Assembly (NCBI GenBank): GCA_951812775.1
Contig: OX638326.1
Location: forward strand, 570,335 to 634,334
From: an uncultured Alphaproteobacteria bacterium
GTDB taxonomy: Bacteria > Pseudomonadota > Alphaproteobacteria > MPNO01 > UBA2964
Direction of reading: 5' to 3'
Length of the DNA stretch: 64,000 bases
In this document: piece by piece, positions 34,794-44,316 of the stretch
Position numbering within the stretch: position 1 is the stretch's first letter
Layout: every line of letters starts with the position of its first letter
Made by a program: the position numbers and the translations under genes
Notes under the pieces: model-generated
What the model saw: the letters and a program-made list of their open reading frames with translations, nothing else
Database searches by the model: none
Told to the model about the DNA's origin: nothing

Positions 34794-35258
34794 ATTTCGC
34801 GCCAAAACTAAAGCAACGCTCTTGTAAACCACATTTTGACGCTCAATATTCCGACTCTGCGACAGAATCGTCATCTCATGCGCAAAACACCTATCGAACA
34901 GAGCAGCCAATTTGACTGTATTATCCGCAACAGATTCAAGGAAATCCCCGTTTTCCCGGTGTCTCCCTGCCCCCCTTTTCTTATGTCAGCCTGTCCAAAC
35001 GAACATGCCCTGTCGCCAGGCTCATTAATCGGCCCAGTCAGGACCGGATGTGATATGAAACATCTTGCTCTGTCAAGGCCGAGAGAAAACTTCCTGAACA
35101 AATTTTTCATTGATTTGTTTTTTTATTTGGGACAGCGGAAATGCCCTATTCTGGAGGCTGTTTGCTGTGAAATCGCGCTGGCGTATGGCAGTACCGGTTT
35201 TCTTCGGTTAATCTCCAACCCAGAAAAAATATAGACTTATATATGGGGAGACGACGAA
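34794..35258. other. Intergenic region between divergent genes, no gene seen
   Basis: This AT-rich stretch lies between the transporter and an SDR gene on the opposite strand. A 132-codon open frame (34836-35234) has low-quality composition and no recognisable motif, so it was not called. An AT-rich hairpin followed by T residues (AACAAAT at 35097, ATTTGTT at 35113) looks like a weak terminator on the plus strand with no obvious gene before it. GGGGAG at 35242-35247 is the ribosome site of the SDR gene. Confidence 0.5.
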
Positions 35259-36002
35259 ATGGCAGAACAGGTAGTATTGGTAACCGGAACTGGTGGTGGC
35301 ATTGGGGCGGCCTGCGCACGCGGGTTACTGGAAGACGGCAATAAAGTGACGGCGCTTGATGTGAAACCAGTTCACGAAACTGTGTTGAATGCAGCACCGG
35401 AGGATAACTACATCGCTCTTAATGTTGATGTGTCATCGCTCGATGCCTGTCGCGATGCCGTAAAACAAACCATCGACAAGTTTGGCCGACTTGATGCGGT
35501 CTGTCATTTTGCGGCCATTCACTCGACATTGAACTGGGAAGATGTTTCCAGCGAAGAATTCAACCGCGTCCTTGAGGTCAATGTCGTTGGCTCCTTTCAT
35601 GTCGCGAAAGCTGCCGGTGAATGGATGAAGGAAAATGGTGGTGGTGCCATCGTTATGACCTCATCAGGTTCTGTTCAGGCAAGCGGCGTTGGCGGCGGCA
35701 GTGGTCGCGGCGGCCCGGCCTATGTCACTTCCAAGGCTGCGATTTACGGGCTTAACCGATCTCTCGCCCGCTCCCTGGGGCCGCATGGCATACGGGTTAA
35801 TACCGTCAGCCCGGGTGCTACCGAAACACCGATGATTGCCGAATACACCAATGCGTCTCGCGACAATGCCGCCAATCGATCCATGCTCGGTCGTATCGGA
35901 GAACCGGAAGACGTCGCAGATGTCGCCCGGTTTCTGATTTCCGACAAGGCACGCTACGTGACTGGCGAAGTCATCAGCGCAAGCGGCGGCGGCAGCGTTT
36001 AA
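35259..36002 (+). CDS. Short-chain dehydrogenase/reductase (SDR)
   Basis: This 247-residue classical SDR has TGTGGGIG (cofactor loop, residues 9-16), CHFAAIH in place of NNAG, the catalytic serine in VMTSSGSVQ, the YVTSK catalytic pair (about 159) and TGEVISASGG. The start is ATG 35259 after GGGGAGACGACGAA. It precedes two isochorismatase-fold hydrolases and the enamidase on the same strand, so it could serve the same route, for instance reducing an aldehyde. It is only distantly similar to the other four SDRs here. Confidence 0.82.
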   Translation: MAEQVVLVTGTGGGIGAACARGLLEDGNKVTALDVKPVHETVLNAAPEDNYIALNVDVSSLDACRDAVKQTIDKFGRLDAVCHFAAIHSTLNWEDVSSEEFNRVLEVNVVGSFHVAKAAGEWMKENGGGAIVMTSSGSVQASGVGGGSGRGGPAYVTSKAAIYGLNRSLARSLGPHGIRVNTVSPGATETPMIAEYTNASRDNAANRSMLGRIGEPEDVADVARFLISDKARYVTGEVISASGGGSV

Positions 36003-36086
36003 AAAAGAAGCATACCCCGTTGCGAAACCCCGCTATACTCCCACCTCTGATTTTTGGGAACGCAACTCAACTGCGAGGATATCAGG

Positions 36087-36788
36087 ATGCATAATGTCCA
36101 CATAAAGCCCGAACATATCGAAACCATGATACGGCGTGGTGGCAAGGAACACTCGGTCGAATCCCTGAATGGTCCGGCGACCGCTTTGGTTGTGGTCGAC
36201 ATGCAAATCTATTTCATGGGGGAAGGTCAGCCTTCTGAATGCCCGATCGCCCGCGACATTGTTCCCAATGTGAACCGACTGGCAGACGCCACCCGCCGTG
36301 CCGGGGGCAAGGTCATCTGGATCCAGACTCATTCTGGTCCGGAGTCAAAAGACTTCTGGTCAGCCTATTATGATCGCATGACGCCAGAGAATAGCGAGAA
36401 ACGCGTCACCGGCATGGAACCCGGCGGCAGCGGTTTCGACCTCTGGCCCGATCTCGATGTTGGCGACGAAGATGAAATCGTACCAAAGACCCGCTACTCC
36501 GCTTTTATTCCCGCGCCATCCAAACTCGAGGCGGTGCTCAAGGAACACAATATCGACACCCTGTTGATTACCGGTGTGTCGACCTGCACCTGCTGTGAAT
36601 CTACAGCGCGTGACGGGATGATGCTCAACTATCGAACGATGATGATCTCCGATGGCTGTGCGGCGCCTGATGACGATCTTCACAATAATTCAATCAATCA
36701 GTTCTATTTGCAGTTTGGTGATGTTCAATCGACTGATGAGGTAATTGCCCTGCTCGACCGGAATGTCGCGGCAGCGGCTGCCGAGTAG
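36087..36788 (+). CDS. Isochorismatase-fold cysteine hydrolase (copy 1)
   Basis: This 233-residue cysteine hydrolase has the triad in order: Asp in ALVVVDMQIYF, Lys in IVPKTRYSAF and Cys in TGVSTCTCCESTARD. A cis-peptide-type segment precedes the cysteine. The family includes nicotinamidase, maleamate amidase, N-carbamoylsarcosine amidase and ureidoacrylate hydrolase RutB; overall layout is RutB-like. The start is ATG 36087 (GAGG nearby) rather than TTG 36054. It is followed by a clear paralogue. Amide hydrolysis in an N-heterocycle route is a reasonable guess. Confidence 0.8.
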   Translation: MHNVHIKPEHIETMIRRGGKEHSVESLNGPATALVVVDMQIYFMGEGQPSECPIARDIVPNVNRLADATRRAGGKVIWIQTHSGPESKDFWSAYYDRMTPENSEKRVTGMEPGGSGFDLWPDLDVGDEDEIVPKTRYSAFIPAPSKLEAVLKEHNIDTLLITGVSTCTCCESTARDGMMLNYRTMMISDGCAAPDDDLHNNSINQFYLQFGDVQSTDEVIALLDRNVAAAAAE

Positions 36789-36898
36789 GTCCAAGCTAAT
36801 AGATCAAAACCCTTCAATGAAGGGCTTAAGCGGGCGGTACCCCTGACAAGGTCCACCGGCGCCAAGAACGTACGTTTTATAATATAAAGAGGCTCAAC

Positions 36899-37615
36899 AT
36901 GTCCGATGCTGTTTCCTGCCTGTTGCCGGAAAATATCGAGAAGGTTACCAAGCGCGATGGCCGGCCTCACAGCCTGACCGAGTTTGATCCAAAATCGACC
37001 GCGCTGATCGTGATCGACATGCAAAATTTCTATATCGCAAAGGACCAGATCTCCTATTGCGAATATGCCGAAGCCATCGTGCCCAACGTCAATAAGCTGG
37101 CGATGGCGATGCGACAGTTCGGTGGCAAGGTTATCTGGGTTCGCAACATCACCAACCCGGAAGCCTTCAAGGGCTGGAGCGCGCATTACGAACGCATGAC
37201 ACCGGAACGTATCGCGACCCGGAAAAAGGAACTCGCAAAAGACGGTGCCGGTTTTAAACTTTGGGAAGGTCTCGATGTCCGCAAAGACGATCCCAAGGTC
37301 AACAAAATCCGCTATTCAGCCTTTATTCCGGGCGCCTCCAATATCGAAAAAGTTCTCGGCGAAAACGGCATTGATACGCTGCTCTTTTGTGGCGTCGCGA
37401 CAAATGTCTGTGTCGAGTCCAGCGCCCGCGATGCCATGATGATGAATTACCACACGCTGGTCATCGAAGATGCCTGCGCCGCCGGCACCATTGCCGGACA
37501 CGAAGCGACCCTCAACGCGCTCTACCTGAATTTTGGCGACGTGCAGATGACCGACCAGGTCCTCGAAAGCCTGAGTGCAAACGCCGAAAAGAACACCAGC
37601 GCCGTTGCGGAGTAG
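36899..37615 (+). CDS. Isochorismatase-fold cysteine hydrolase (copy 2)
   Basis: This 238-residue paralogue of the preceding gene has Asp in LIVIDMQNFYI, Lys in KVNKIRYSAFIPG and Cys in CGVATNVCVESSARDAM. It lies 110 bp downstream of copy 1 and 150 bp upstream of the enamidase gene, whose promoter carries the shared MarR-type motif. Both copies retain the triad, so two different amide substrates or a heteromeric enzyme are possible. Upstream is AAGAGG at a suitable distance. Confidence 0.8.
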   Translation: MSDAVSCLLPENIEKVTKRDGRPHSLTEFDPKSTALIVIDMQNFYIAKDQISYCEYAEAIVPNVNKLAMAMRQFGGKVIWVRNITNPEAFKGWSAHYERMTPERIATRKKELAKDGAGFKLWEGLDVRKDDPKVNKIRYSAFIPGASNIEKVLGENGIDTLLFCGVATNVCVESSARDAMMMNYHTLVIEDACAAGTIAGHEATLNALYLNFGDVQMTDQVLESLSANAEKNTSAVAE

Positions 37616-37666
37616 AATAACCACACCTGAATTTCGTTCAGACGTAATTTTTCTCCCCCACCCCAT

Positions 37667-37729
37667 TTGCTTAACCCGTCGACTCGGGTAATCATACGTG
37701 TACATATAGTAATCATACGTGTACATATA
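37667..37729 (+). promoter_or_regulatory. Enamidase promoter with duplicated -10/operator unit
   Basis: A 21-bp unit is repeated exactly head to tail (37688-37708 and 37709-37729). Each unit holds TAATCA followed by TACGTGTACATATA. TTGCTT at 37667-37672 lies 16 bp before the first TAATCA, making a weak sigma-70-type promoter. The core GTGTACATA (37698-37706 and 37719-37727) is the motif also found upstream of the 6-hydroxynicotinate reductase operon and korAB, and in shortened form before marR. Two operators 21 bp apart lie on the same face of the helix, suiting cooperative repressor binding. Confidence 0.7.
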
Positions 37730-37764
37730 AATGTATTCTGACGGTGTATTTGGGAGAGCCCGCA

Positions 37765-38925
37765 ATGGCGGAAAAACTGGTCATCAAAAATGTCGGCATT
37801 ATGCTGTCCGGCGCTCTGGAAGAACCCATCCTTGATGCTGATACTGTCGTCGTTGAAGACGGCAAGATCGCCGCGATCGGGAAAGAGGCAGATGTCGATA
37901 CTGAAAACGCCGCGACCACGGTTAATGCCAATCGCGCCGCGCTCGCACCAGGTCTGATCGACAGTCACGTTCATCCAGTTGCGGGGGACTGGACACCCCG
38001 TCAAACCCAGGTCAACTGGATCGACAGCTCAATGCATGGCGGTGTCACCACGATGATTTCCGCCGGCGAAGCCCATTTTCCCGGCCGTCCGCGCGATCCC
38101 AAGGGTGTCGTTGCACTGGCCATCGCCGCGCAGCGCTCCTTTAGTGCTTATCCGGGTCAGGTGAAAGTTCATGCTGGCGCCCCGATCCTTGAAAAAGACA
38201 TGGTCGAAGACGACTTCAAATTCATGGCCGAGGCTGGCGTTAAGCTGCTCGGTGAGATCGGGCTAGGGGGCGTAAAGGTCGGCGATGAAGCCAAGATCAT
38301 GGTCGACTGGGCCCGCAAATACGGCATCCAGAGTACTATCCATACCGGCGGCCCCTCCATTCCGGGCTCTGGCCTGATTGATAAGGATATCGTGCTTGAA
38401 GCGGGTGCCGATATTATCGGACATATTAATGGGGGTCACACTGCCCTGCCGCTCGATCAAATCCGCTGTCTCTGTGAAGATTGTAGTGCCGGGATTGAAA
38501 TCGTTCACAATGGTAATGAAAAAGCCGCGTTGTATGCGATGCGGACAGCCTTTGAACTCGGTGAGGAAAGCCGCGTCATTCTCGGCACCGATGGTCCGGC
38601 AGGGTCGGGCGTACAGCCGCTTGGTATTATTCGAATGGTCGCCATGATGTCTTCACTCGGCGATGTCGCAGCTGAAACCGTCATGTGTTTTGCGACCGGC
38701 AATACCGCAAGGGTCCGTGAGCTGGATTGCGGCTTGATCGAAGTCGGCCGCGCGGCCGATTTGATCTTTATCGATGCCCCACAGCATTCCGCTGGTAAAA
38801 ACGTCCTCGAAGCAATCGGGCTCGGTGACATTCCCGGGGTCGGCATGGTCGTCATTGACGGTAAGATCGCCTGTCATCGCAGCCGTAACACCCCACCCGC
38901 CAACAACCTTCCGGAGGTCGTCTAA
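37765..38925 (+). CDS. ena: Enamidase (1,4,5,6-tetrahydro-6-oxonicotinate hydrolase)
   Basis: This 386-residue amidohydrolase begins at ATG 37765 (GGGAG upstream). The metal ligands are visible as DSHVHP (H68, H70), STIHTGG, IGHINGG and GTDGPAG. From memory the sequence tracks the Eubacterium barkeri enamidase closely, including HGGVTTMISAGEAHFPGRP, GAPILEKD, HTGGPSIPGS, GDIPG and KIACHRSRNTPPA near the end. That enzyme opens 6-oxotetrahydronicotinate to 2-formylglutarate and ammonia, the step after 6-hydroxynicotinate reductase. It is followed after 4 bp by a molybdenum hydroxylase subunit and preceded by the duplicated operator. Confidence 0.85.
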   Translation: MAEKLVIKNVGIMLSGALEEPILDADTVVVEDGKIAAIGKEADVDTENAATTVNANRAALAPGLIDSHVHPVAGDWTPRQTQVNWIDSSMHGGVTTMISAGEAHFPGRPRDPKGVVALAIAAQRSFSAYPGQVKVHAGAPILEKDMVEDDFKFMAEAGVKLLGEIGLGGVKVGDEAKIMVDWARKYGIQSTIHTGGPSIPGSGLIDKDIVLEAGADIIGHINGGHTALPLDQIRCLCEDCSAGIEIVHNGNEKAALYAMRTAFELGEESRVILGTDGPAGSGVQPLGIIRMVAMMSSLGDVAAETVMCFATGNTARVRELDCGLIEVGRAADLIFIDAPQHSAGKNVLEAIGLGDIPGVGMVVIDGKIACHRSRNTPPANNLPEVV

Positions 38926-38929
38926 AACC

Positions 38930-41275
38930 ATGGCGCCAGACACAGCAGAAATGCCGCTTAATTTCGGGATTGGCCAGCCGGTCACAAGAACCGAAGATCC
39001 ACGTCACCTTACCGGTGAGGGCAACTACACAGACGACACCAACGTCGATGGTCAGGCCTATTCCCGCTTCGCGCGCAGCCAGGTTGCGCATGGCACGTTA
39101 AACGGGGTCGATATTTCCGCCGCCTCCTCAATGCCGGGCGTTCTGGCGATCTATACCGGCGCTGATCTTTTAGCCGACGATATCGGCAATATCCCAAGCG
39201 GCCTGCCGCTGAAGAACCGCGATGGCAGCCCTTATATCGTGCCACCGCGGACTGGTCTGGCCACAGATCGAGTACGGCATGTCGGCGAACCGATTGCCGT
39301 GGTCATCGCCGAAACAGCAGCCCAGGCGCAGGAAGCCGCTGAAGCTGTAATTGCTGACATATCCCCATTGCCGGTCGTGACCGATGCTGAAGAAGCCGTG
39401 AAAGACGGCGCGCCACAGCTGCATGACATCGTTCCCGGCAATGTCTGTCTCGATTTCTTTGTCGGTGATGATGACGCGATTGCGGACGCTTTCTCCAAAG
39501 CAGCGCATGTCACCAAGATGCGGATCGACAATACCCGGATTGTCGTCAACGCGATGGAACCTCGTTCTGTCATCGGCGAGTATGACGCGGCGACAGAAAG
39601 ATTTACCGTTCACATGCCGACCCAGGGGGTGATGGGTGTAAAAGGTGCCATGTCCAAGGCGATCTTTAAGGTCGACCCCGATAAGTTCCGCGTGCTGTCC
39701 AATGATGTCGGCGGGTCGTTCGGGATGAAAGGCGCGGCCTTTGTTGAGCCGATCTCGGTTCTCTACGCCGCGCGCAAACTCGGCCAACCGGTTAAGTGGA
39801 CAGCCGACCGCTCTGAAAGCTTTGTCTCCGATCATCAGGGCCGCGACAGCATTATCTATGCCGAACTGGCGTTGAGTGCGGAAGGCGACTTCCTCGGCCT
39901 CAAGGTTACCGGTGTCGGCAATTGCGGTGCCTACCTTACGGCCATGGGCCCAGCCCCGATGACGAATGTGATCTGCCGCAACATCATCAGTGTCTACAAG
40001 ACGCCGGCGTTTTCCTATGCGACCAAAGCCGTATTTACCAACACGGTGCCAACTGGTCCCTATCGCGGGGCGGGCCGCCCGGAATCCAAATACAGCATGG
40101 AACAGCTGGTCGATAAGGCAGCGCGTGAAATGGGCATCGACCGGGTCGAACTTCGTCGCCGCAACCTGATTTCGCCTGATGCCCTGCCCTACAAGGCTCC
40201 CAACGGCCAAACCTATGATAGCGGCGAGTTTGAAGCCATCATGGACGCCACGCTGGAGCGTGCTGACTGGAACGGATTTGACGCGCGTAAAGCGGAGTCT
40301 GCTGCCAACGGCAGGTTGCGTGGTATCAGCATCACCAACTATCTCGAAAACACAGGTGCCGCCGGGGAGCTTGCCGATGTGCGCTTCCGGGACGATGGCA
40401 CAGTTGCCCTCGTCACTGGCGCCAAGGACATGGGGACCAGCCATCGCACCCCGTTTGCGCAAATCCTCCACGAACGTCTCGGTGTTCCCTATGAGGCTAT
40501 CGAGGTCATTCAAAATGACTCCGATGAGATGAGCCCGGGGGCCTCCGGGTCAGGTGGCTCAAAAACATTGGTCGGGGCCGGCAATGCGATTGCCGACTGC
40601 GCTGCGGAGATTATCGAAAAAGGTAAAGCCGCCGCAGGCCACATTCTGGAAGCCGCCATTGAAGATATTGAGTTCGCCAATGGTGACTTCACCGTGGCCG
40701 GCACGGATAAGACCATCAATGTCATGGAGCTTGCCAGGCAACTCCGCGATGCGGGTGATTTGCCGGAGGGTGTTCCCGAGAGTCTAGACAATAAGGCGGT
40801 GCACGACACGAGCCCGTCCAGCTTTCCCAATGGCTGTCATGTCTGCGAAGTCGAGGTCGAACCCGAGACCGGCATCGTGGATGTCGTAAAATACGTCGTG
40901 GTCGATGACTTCGGCGTCGTGATCAATCCGCTGGTCGTCGAAGGCCAGGTTCAGGGCGGCGTCATGCAGGGTGTCGGGCAAATTCTCGTCGAACGGACAC
41001 TTTATGACGACGACGGCCAGCTCATCACCGGTTCCTACATGGATTACTGTATGCCCCGCGCTGATGATATCTGCAGCATTGATTTCTCAACCCGCAATGT
41101 GCCCTGTGTGACCAACCCGCTCGGCGTAAAAGGTTGCGGTGAAGCCGGCAATGGAGGCTCCATGCCCGCCGTGATGAACGCTATTCTTCACGCATTGGAA
41201 GAAAAAGGGATCACAGAGCTGGACGCGCCCGCGACTCCGCACCGGGTTTGGGACGCAATACAAAAAGCAGGTTAA
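38930..41275 (+). CDS. Molybdenum hydroxylase large subunit (xanthine dehydrogenase family)
   Basis: This 781-residue molybdopterin-binding subunit (CoxL/XdhB type) has GGSFGMKGAAFVEPI (about 262), the active-site loop GPYRGAGRPESKYSMEQ (form II, not the CO dehydrogenase AYxCSFR), GASGSGGSKTLVGAGNA and the catalytic glutamate in KGCGEAGNGGSMPAV (about 746). Such enzymes hydroxylate N-heterocycles such as nicotinate, or oxidise aldehydes. Start is ATG 38930, four bases after the enamidase stop. The FAD and 2Fe-2S partner subunits are absent from the window, so they must be encoded elsewhere. A role in producing or processing 6-hydroxynicotinate is an inference from context. Confidence 0.85.
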   Translation: MAPDTAEMPLNFGIGQPVTRTEDPRHLTGEGNYTDDTNVDGQAYSRFARSQVAHGTLNGVDISAASSMPGVLAIYTGADLLADDIGNIPSGLPLKNRDGSPYIVPPRTGLATDRVRHVGEPIAVVIAETAAQAQEAAEAVIADISPLPVVTDAEEAVKDGAPQLHDIVPGNVCLDFFVGDDDAIADAFSKAAHVTKMRIDNTRIVVNAMEPRSVIGEYDAATERFTVHMPTQGVMGVKGAMSKAIFKVDPDKFRVLSNDVGGSFGMKGAAFVEPISVLYAARKLGQPVKWTADRSESFVSDHQGRDSIIYAELALSAEGDFLGLKVTGVGNCGAYLTAMGPAPMTNVICRNIISVYKTPAFSYATKAVFTNTVPTGPYRGAGRPESKYSMEQLVDKAAREMGIDRVELRRRNLISPDALPYKAPNGQTYDSGEFEAIMDATLERADWNGFDARKAESAANGRLRGISITNYLENTGAAGELADVRFRDDGTVALVTGAKDMGTSHRTPFAQILHERLGVPYEAIEVIQNDSDEMSPGASGSGGSKTLVGAGNAIADCAAEIIEKGKAAAGHILEAAIEDIEFANGDFTVAGTDKTINVMELARQLRDAGDLPEGVPESLDNKAVHDTSPSSFPNGCHVCEVEVEPETGIVDVVKYVVVDDFGVVINPLVVEGQVQGGVMQGVGQILVERTLYDDDGQLITGSYMDYCMPRADDICSIDFSTRNVPCVTNPLGVKGCGEAGNGGSMPAVMNAILHALEEKGITELDAPATPHRVWDAIQKAG

Positions 41276-41574
41276 ATCGGTCTATTTCGGAGAGAACCGG
41301 TTAGAACCGAATAATACACTTTAAATTTGCGCCTGATTTGATTGTCTCGGCGCTTGAATTTCAGCTAAACCAACAGCTGAAATTTGTAAAAGATTCTCAG
41401 TAACCATCTGAATTTACCGTCTTTTAAGACCTCCAAATATAAAGTTTTCATATCGAAGGACGCGCAAAGCACACTGGATACACCGGATTTGTTAGCGCGT
41501 TCAATTTTGTGTTTTATCACATGATTGCTTCCATAGGTTGAAACCTAATGGACCGAATACAAAGGACAGACGAG

Positions 41575-43437
41575 ATGACTGAGGCTACCGAAACCATTCA
41601 AGAGAACGAAACCGAAGAGGTCAGTAAACCAACGAAGTCTCGAAAGAACCTGAGTATCGGGGCCAAGGTTTATGGTTTGGTCGCTATTTGTCTGGGTGTT
41701 GCCGGAATGATTGGCGGCGTCAGCTATTGGCTATTCTCTCTTATCGGGGCCGAGCTCGAAGCCATCGCAGAACGTGACATTCCCGTCACCAACGCCCTCT
41801 CTGAAATTACTGCTCATCAACTCGAACAGGAAATCAGCATGGAACACGCCTTTCGCTATGGCGAACTCCTGAAAACGGATAGCCATGCGGCGGAGCTGTT
41901 TGGCAAAAGCAAAAAGAAGTTCGAAGAATATAACGCCAAGATCAACAAAGAGCTGAAAGCGGCCGAGGCGCTTATCGCCAAAGCGCGGGACACATCCCAC
42001 ACTGCCAAGGAAAAAGCGGCTTTTCAGAAGGTCTTTGATACCACCGTAAAAATCGATAAAGCCCACCATCAATATTTCGAGAAAACCGAAGCGATCTTTT
42101 CCCTCATTCAAGCAGGCGACCTCAAGAAAGCGCATGTTGAAGAGGAGAAAATTGAGAAGCTCGTCAAAAATCTCAATCATGAAATCGAAGGGCTTCTGCA
42201 AAATTTCAGCGGTTTTACCGCCCAGGCTGCCCTGACGGCAGAAGCGCATGAAAAAGCTGCCATCAAAATGATCGCCATCATCAGCGTTATCGGAATCATC
42301 CTGGGCGCTGCGATCGCCTTCTGGATCGTAACACAGAGCGTCAATCGTCCTTTGCGGACAATCCTCGAAAAAGTCGAGCTTCTCGCGTCAGGCCAGTACG
42401 ATATCGAAATCAAGGTTCTAACCAATAATGAAATTGGACGTGTGTTCGGTACCATTCAGAAACTTCGCGATGGTCTTCTAAAAGCGCTTGAGCTGGAAAA
42501 AGAGCAGAGAGCCCTGGAGAAGACTGAGAAGGAAGCGTCCGATAAGGAAGTGAAGATGCGGGAAGCTGCCGCCAAAGAGGCTGAAGAACGGGCCCATCGA
42601 ATGGAAGAGATTATCTCGACTTTCGATAGCAACGTTAAAATTGATCTGGAGACGGTTAGTCCCGCCGCCACTGAGATGCACGCCTCTGCAGAGGCCATGA
42701 CCGGTACTGCTGAACAGACCAGTCAGCGGTCATCGACCGTCGCCGCTGCTTCCGAGGAAGCAACCACCAACATTCAAACGGTCGCCAGCGCGGCAGAAGA
42801 GCTTTCTGCATCGGTCGGTGAGATTAGCCGCCAGGTAAAAGAAAGCTCCGCTATCGCTGATAAAGCCGTCCAGGAAGCCGCGGCAACTAATGAGAAGGTT
42901 CAGGGCCTGGCAGAGTCCGCGCAAAAGATTGGGGAAGTTGTTAACCTGATTAACGATATTGCCAATCAGATCAACCTGCTCGCCCTCAATGCCACGATCG
43001 AGGCAGCGCGCGCCGGTGATGTCGGCAAAGGCTTTGCCGTGGTTGCCAGCGAGGTCAAATCACTGGCCACGCAGACCGGCAAGGCGACCGAGGAGATCGG
43101 CGCCCAGATCCACGAAATCCAGGAAGCTACTGGCGATGCCGTAACAGCAATTGGTGGTATTTCAGATATCATTTCACAGATTAGCGAGATCTCCGGCGCG
43201 GTAGAAGCCGCTGTGGAAGAACAGGGTGCTGCTTCGCGTGAAATCGCGGGCAATGTCTCACAAGCCGCTGCCGGTACCCAGGAAATTTCCGGAAATATCA
43301 TGGAGGTCAATCAGGCTGCCTCTGAGACCGGCTCCAATGCCGCGCAGGTTCTAAGTGCGGCTGATGAACCGGCGAAACAGGGCGACGCCTTGCGTGATCA
43401 AGTCGATCAGTTCCTACAGGATATTCGAGCGGCTTAA
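41575..43437 (+). CDS. Methyl-accepting chemotaxis protein
   Basis: This 620-residue chemoreceptor has a polar cytoplasmic N-tail (residues 1-30) and a first membrane segment at about 32-57. A mainly helical periplasmic sensor follows ([19 protein letters not shown], four-helix-bundle type), then a second membrane segment at about 235-257 and a HAMP domain. The signalling domain has the hairpin tip [20 protein letters not shown]. Its start is ATG 41575, with AAGGA upstream; an in-frame start at 41548 is possible. Its place after the catabolic genes suggests taxis toward their substrate. The 299 bp before it show no gene. Confidence 0.88.
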   Translation: MTEATETIQENETEEVSKPTKSRKNLSIGAKVYGLVAICLGVAGMIGGVSYWLFSLIGAELEAIAERDIPVTNALSEITAHQLEQEISMEHAFRYGELLKTDSHAAELFGKSKKKFEEYNAKINKELKAAEALIAKARDTSHTAKEKAAFQKVFDTTVKIDKAHHQYFEKTEAIFSLIQAGDLKKAHVEEEKIEKLVKNLNHEIEGLLQNFSGFTAQAALTAEAHEKAAIKMIAIISVIGIILGAAIAFWIVTQSVNRPLRTILEKVELLASGQYDIEIKVLTNNEIGRVFGTIQKLRDGLLKALELEKEQRALEKTEKEASDKEVKMREAAAKEAEERAHRMEEIISTFDSNVKIDLETVSPAATEMHASAEAMTGTAEQTSQRSSTVAAASEEATTNIQTVASAAEELSASVGEISRQVKESSAIADKAVQEAAATNEKVQGLAESAQKIGEVVNLINDIANQINLLALNATIEAARAGDVGKGFAVVASEVKSLATQTGKATEEIGAQIHEIQEATGDAVTAIGGISDIISQISEISGAVEAAVEEQGAASREIAGNVSQAAAGTQEISGNIMEVNQAASETGSNAAQVLSAADEPAKQGDALRDQVDQFLQDIRAA

Positions 43438-43466
43438 GCAGAACCCGTTTTTTAATCAGAGACACG

Positions 43467-43496
43467 CGCTCCGCCCTCACCAGCGGAGCGTTTTCT
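43467..43496 (+). terminator. Rho-independent terminator after the chemoreceptor gene
   Basis: CGCTCCGC (43467-43474) pairs with GCGGAGCG (43483-43490) around the loop CCTCACCA and is followed by TTTTCTTT. It is 30 bp past the stop codon of the chemoreceptor gene. Confidence 0.85.
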
Positions 43497-43584
43497 TTAT
43501 GGGTCCCCGCCCTTCTCCCCTAAGCAAGCTGGTGCCATAATCCTCTTAATAGAATTTCGAATTCTGTTCACTGGGAGGCGTACA

Positions 43585-44316
43585 ATGTTTTTCGAACCCA
43601 AAAATGACGATCACGGGCTGCCCTACAACCCGTTCAAAGCCTGTGTCGTGCCGCGTCCCATCGGCTGGATCACGACGCTCGGCTATAACGGTGTTGTCAA
43701 TCTGGCACCGTTCTCAATCTCCAATCAGCTCGCTTATGACCCTCCTTTCGTTTTCTTCTCAGGCTCCGGCGCGATTGACGGGATGGAAGCAGAACCACGC
43801 CGCAAAGACTCGGTCGTAAATGCAGAAGATACCGGTGAGTTCGTCTACAACATGGCGACCTATGAGCTGCGCAACGAGGTCAATCTCTCCTCGAAACACG
43901 TTCCACCAGATATCGATGAATTGGAAATGTGTGGTCTGACGCCCGCGCCCTGCAACATCGTGAAATGCCCACGCGTCGCGGAAAGCCCGGTTAATCTGGA
44001 ATGCAAATTCCATTCAACTATTACCCTGCCCTCAAATTCGGCCAAGGGCGTGCATCATGTCGTGATTGGTGAGGTTGTCGGCATACATATCAACGATGCC
44101 GCTCTGACCGACGGCAAAGTCGATTGGGTCAAGATACAGCCACTCGCCAGGATGGGGTATATGGACTACACCCACGTCACTGAGGTCTTCACGATGCCTG
44201 GACCGAAAGGGGAGGAATTCCGACCCGGCCAGGTTGGCGAACACAGCGCTTCCAAGCACTGGGATCGTGTCAAAAACGAATGGGACACCTACGACGGCAA
44301 AGACCGCAAAGACTAG
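43585..44316 (+). CDS. Flavin reductase-like FMN-binding protein (DIM6/NTAB type)
   Basis: This 243-residue protein has the flavin-reductase-like fold. Recognisable parts are PYNPFKACVVPRPIGWITTLG at the N-terminus, NLAPFSISNQLAYDPPFVFF, GEFVYNMATYELRNEVNLSS and HVVIGEVVGIHIND. Members reduce flavins for two-component monooxygenases or act directly on aromatic substrates. It could supply FMNH2 to a monooxygenase such as the RutA-like protein, though that is 22 kb away. The start ATG 43585 follows GGGAGG. Its stop overlaps that of the convergent TauD gene in CTAG. Confidence 0.8.
   Translation: MFFEPKNDDHGLPYNPFKACVVPRPIGWITTLGYNGVVNLAPFSISNQLAYDPPFVFFSGSGAIDGMEAEPRRKDSVVNAEDTGEFVYNMATYELRNEVNLSSKHVPPDIDELEMCGLTPAPCNIVKCPRVAESPVNLECKFHSTITLPSNSAKGVHHVVIGEVVGIHINDAALTDGKVDWVKIQPLARMGYMDYTHVTEVFTMPGPKGEEFRPGQVGEHSASKHWDRVKNEWDTYDGKDRKD

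Noticed and set aside
35097..35124. AT-rich hairpin with T-run considered as a riboswitch or attenuator for the SDR gene
   Set aside because: Only a weak 7-bp stem with no conserved aptamer features and 135 bp from the start codon; noted as a possible weak terminator only.
34836..35234. 132-codon frame between the transporter and the SDR gene
   Set aside because: No recognisable motif or ribosome site, biased composition, and it crosses an AT-rich hairpin; more likely intergenic.
39170..40513. 447-codon open frame on the minus strand inside the molybdenum hydroxylase gene
   Set aside because: It is an antisense shadow of a strongly supported gene with recognised motifs; its translation shows no family features.
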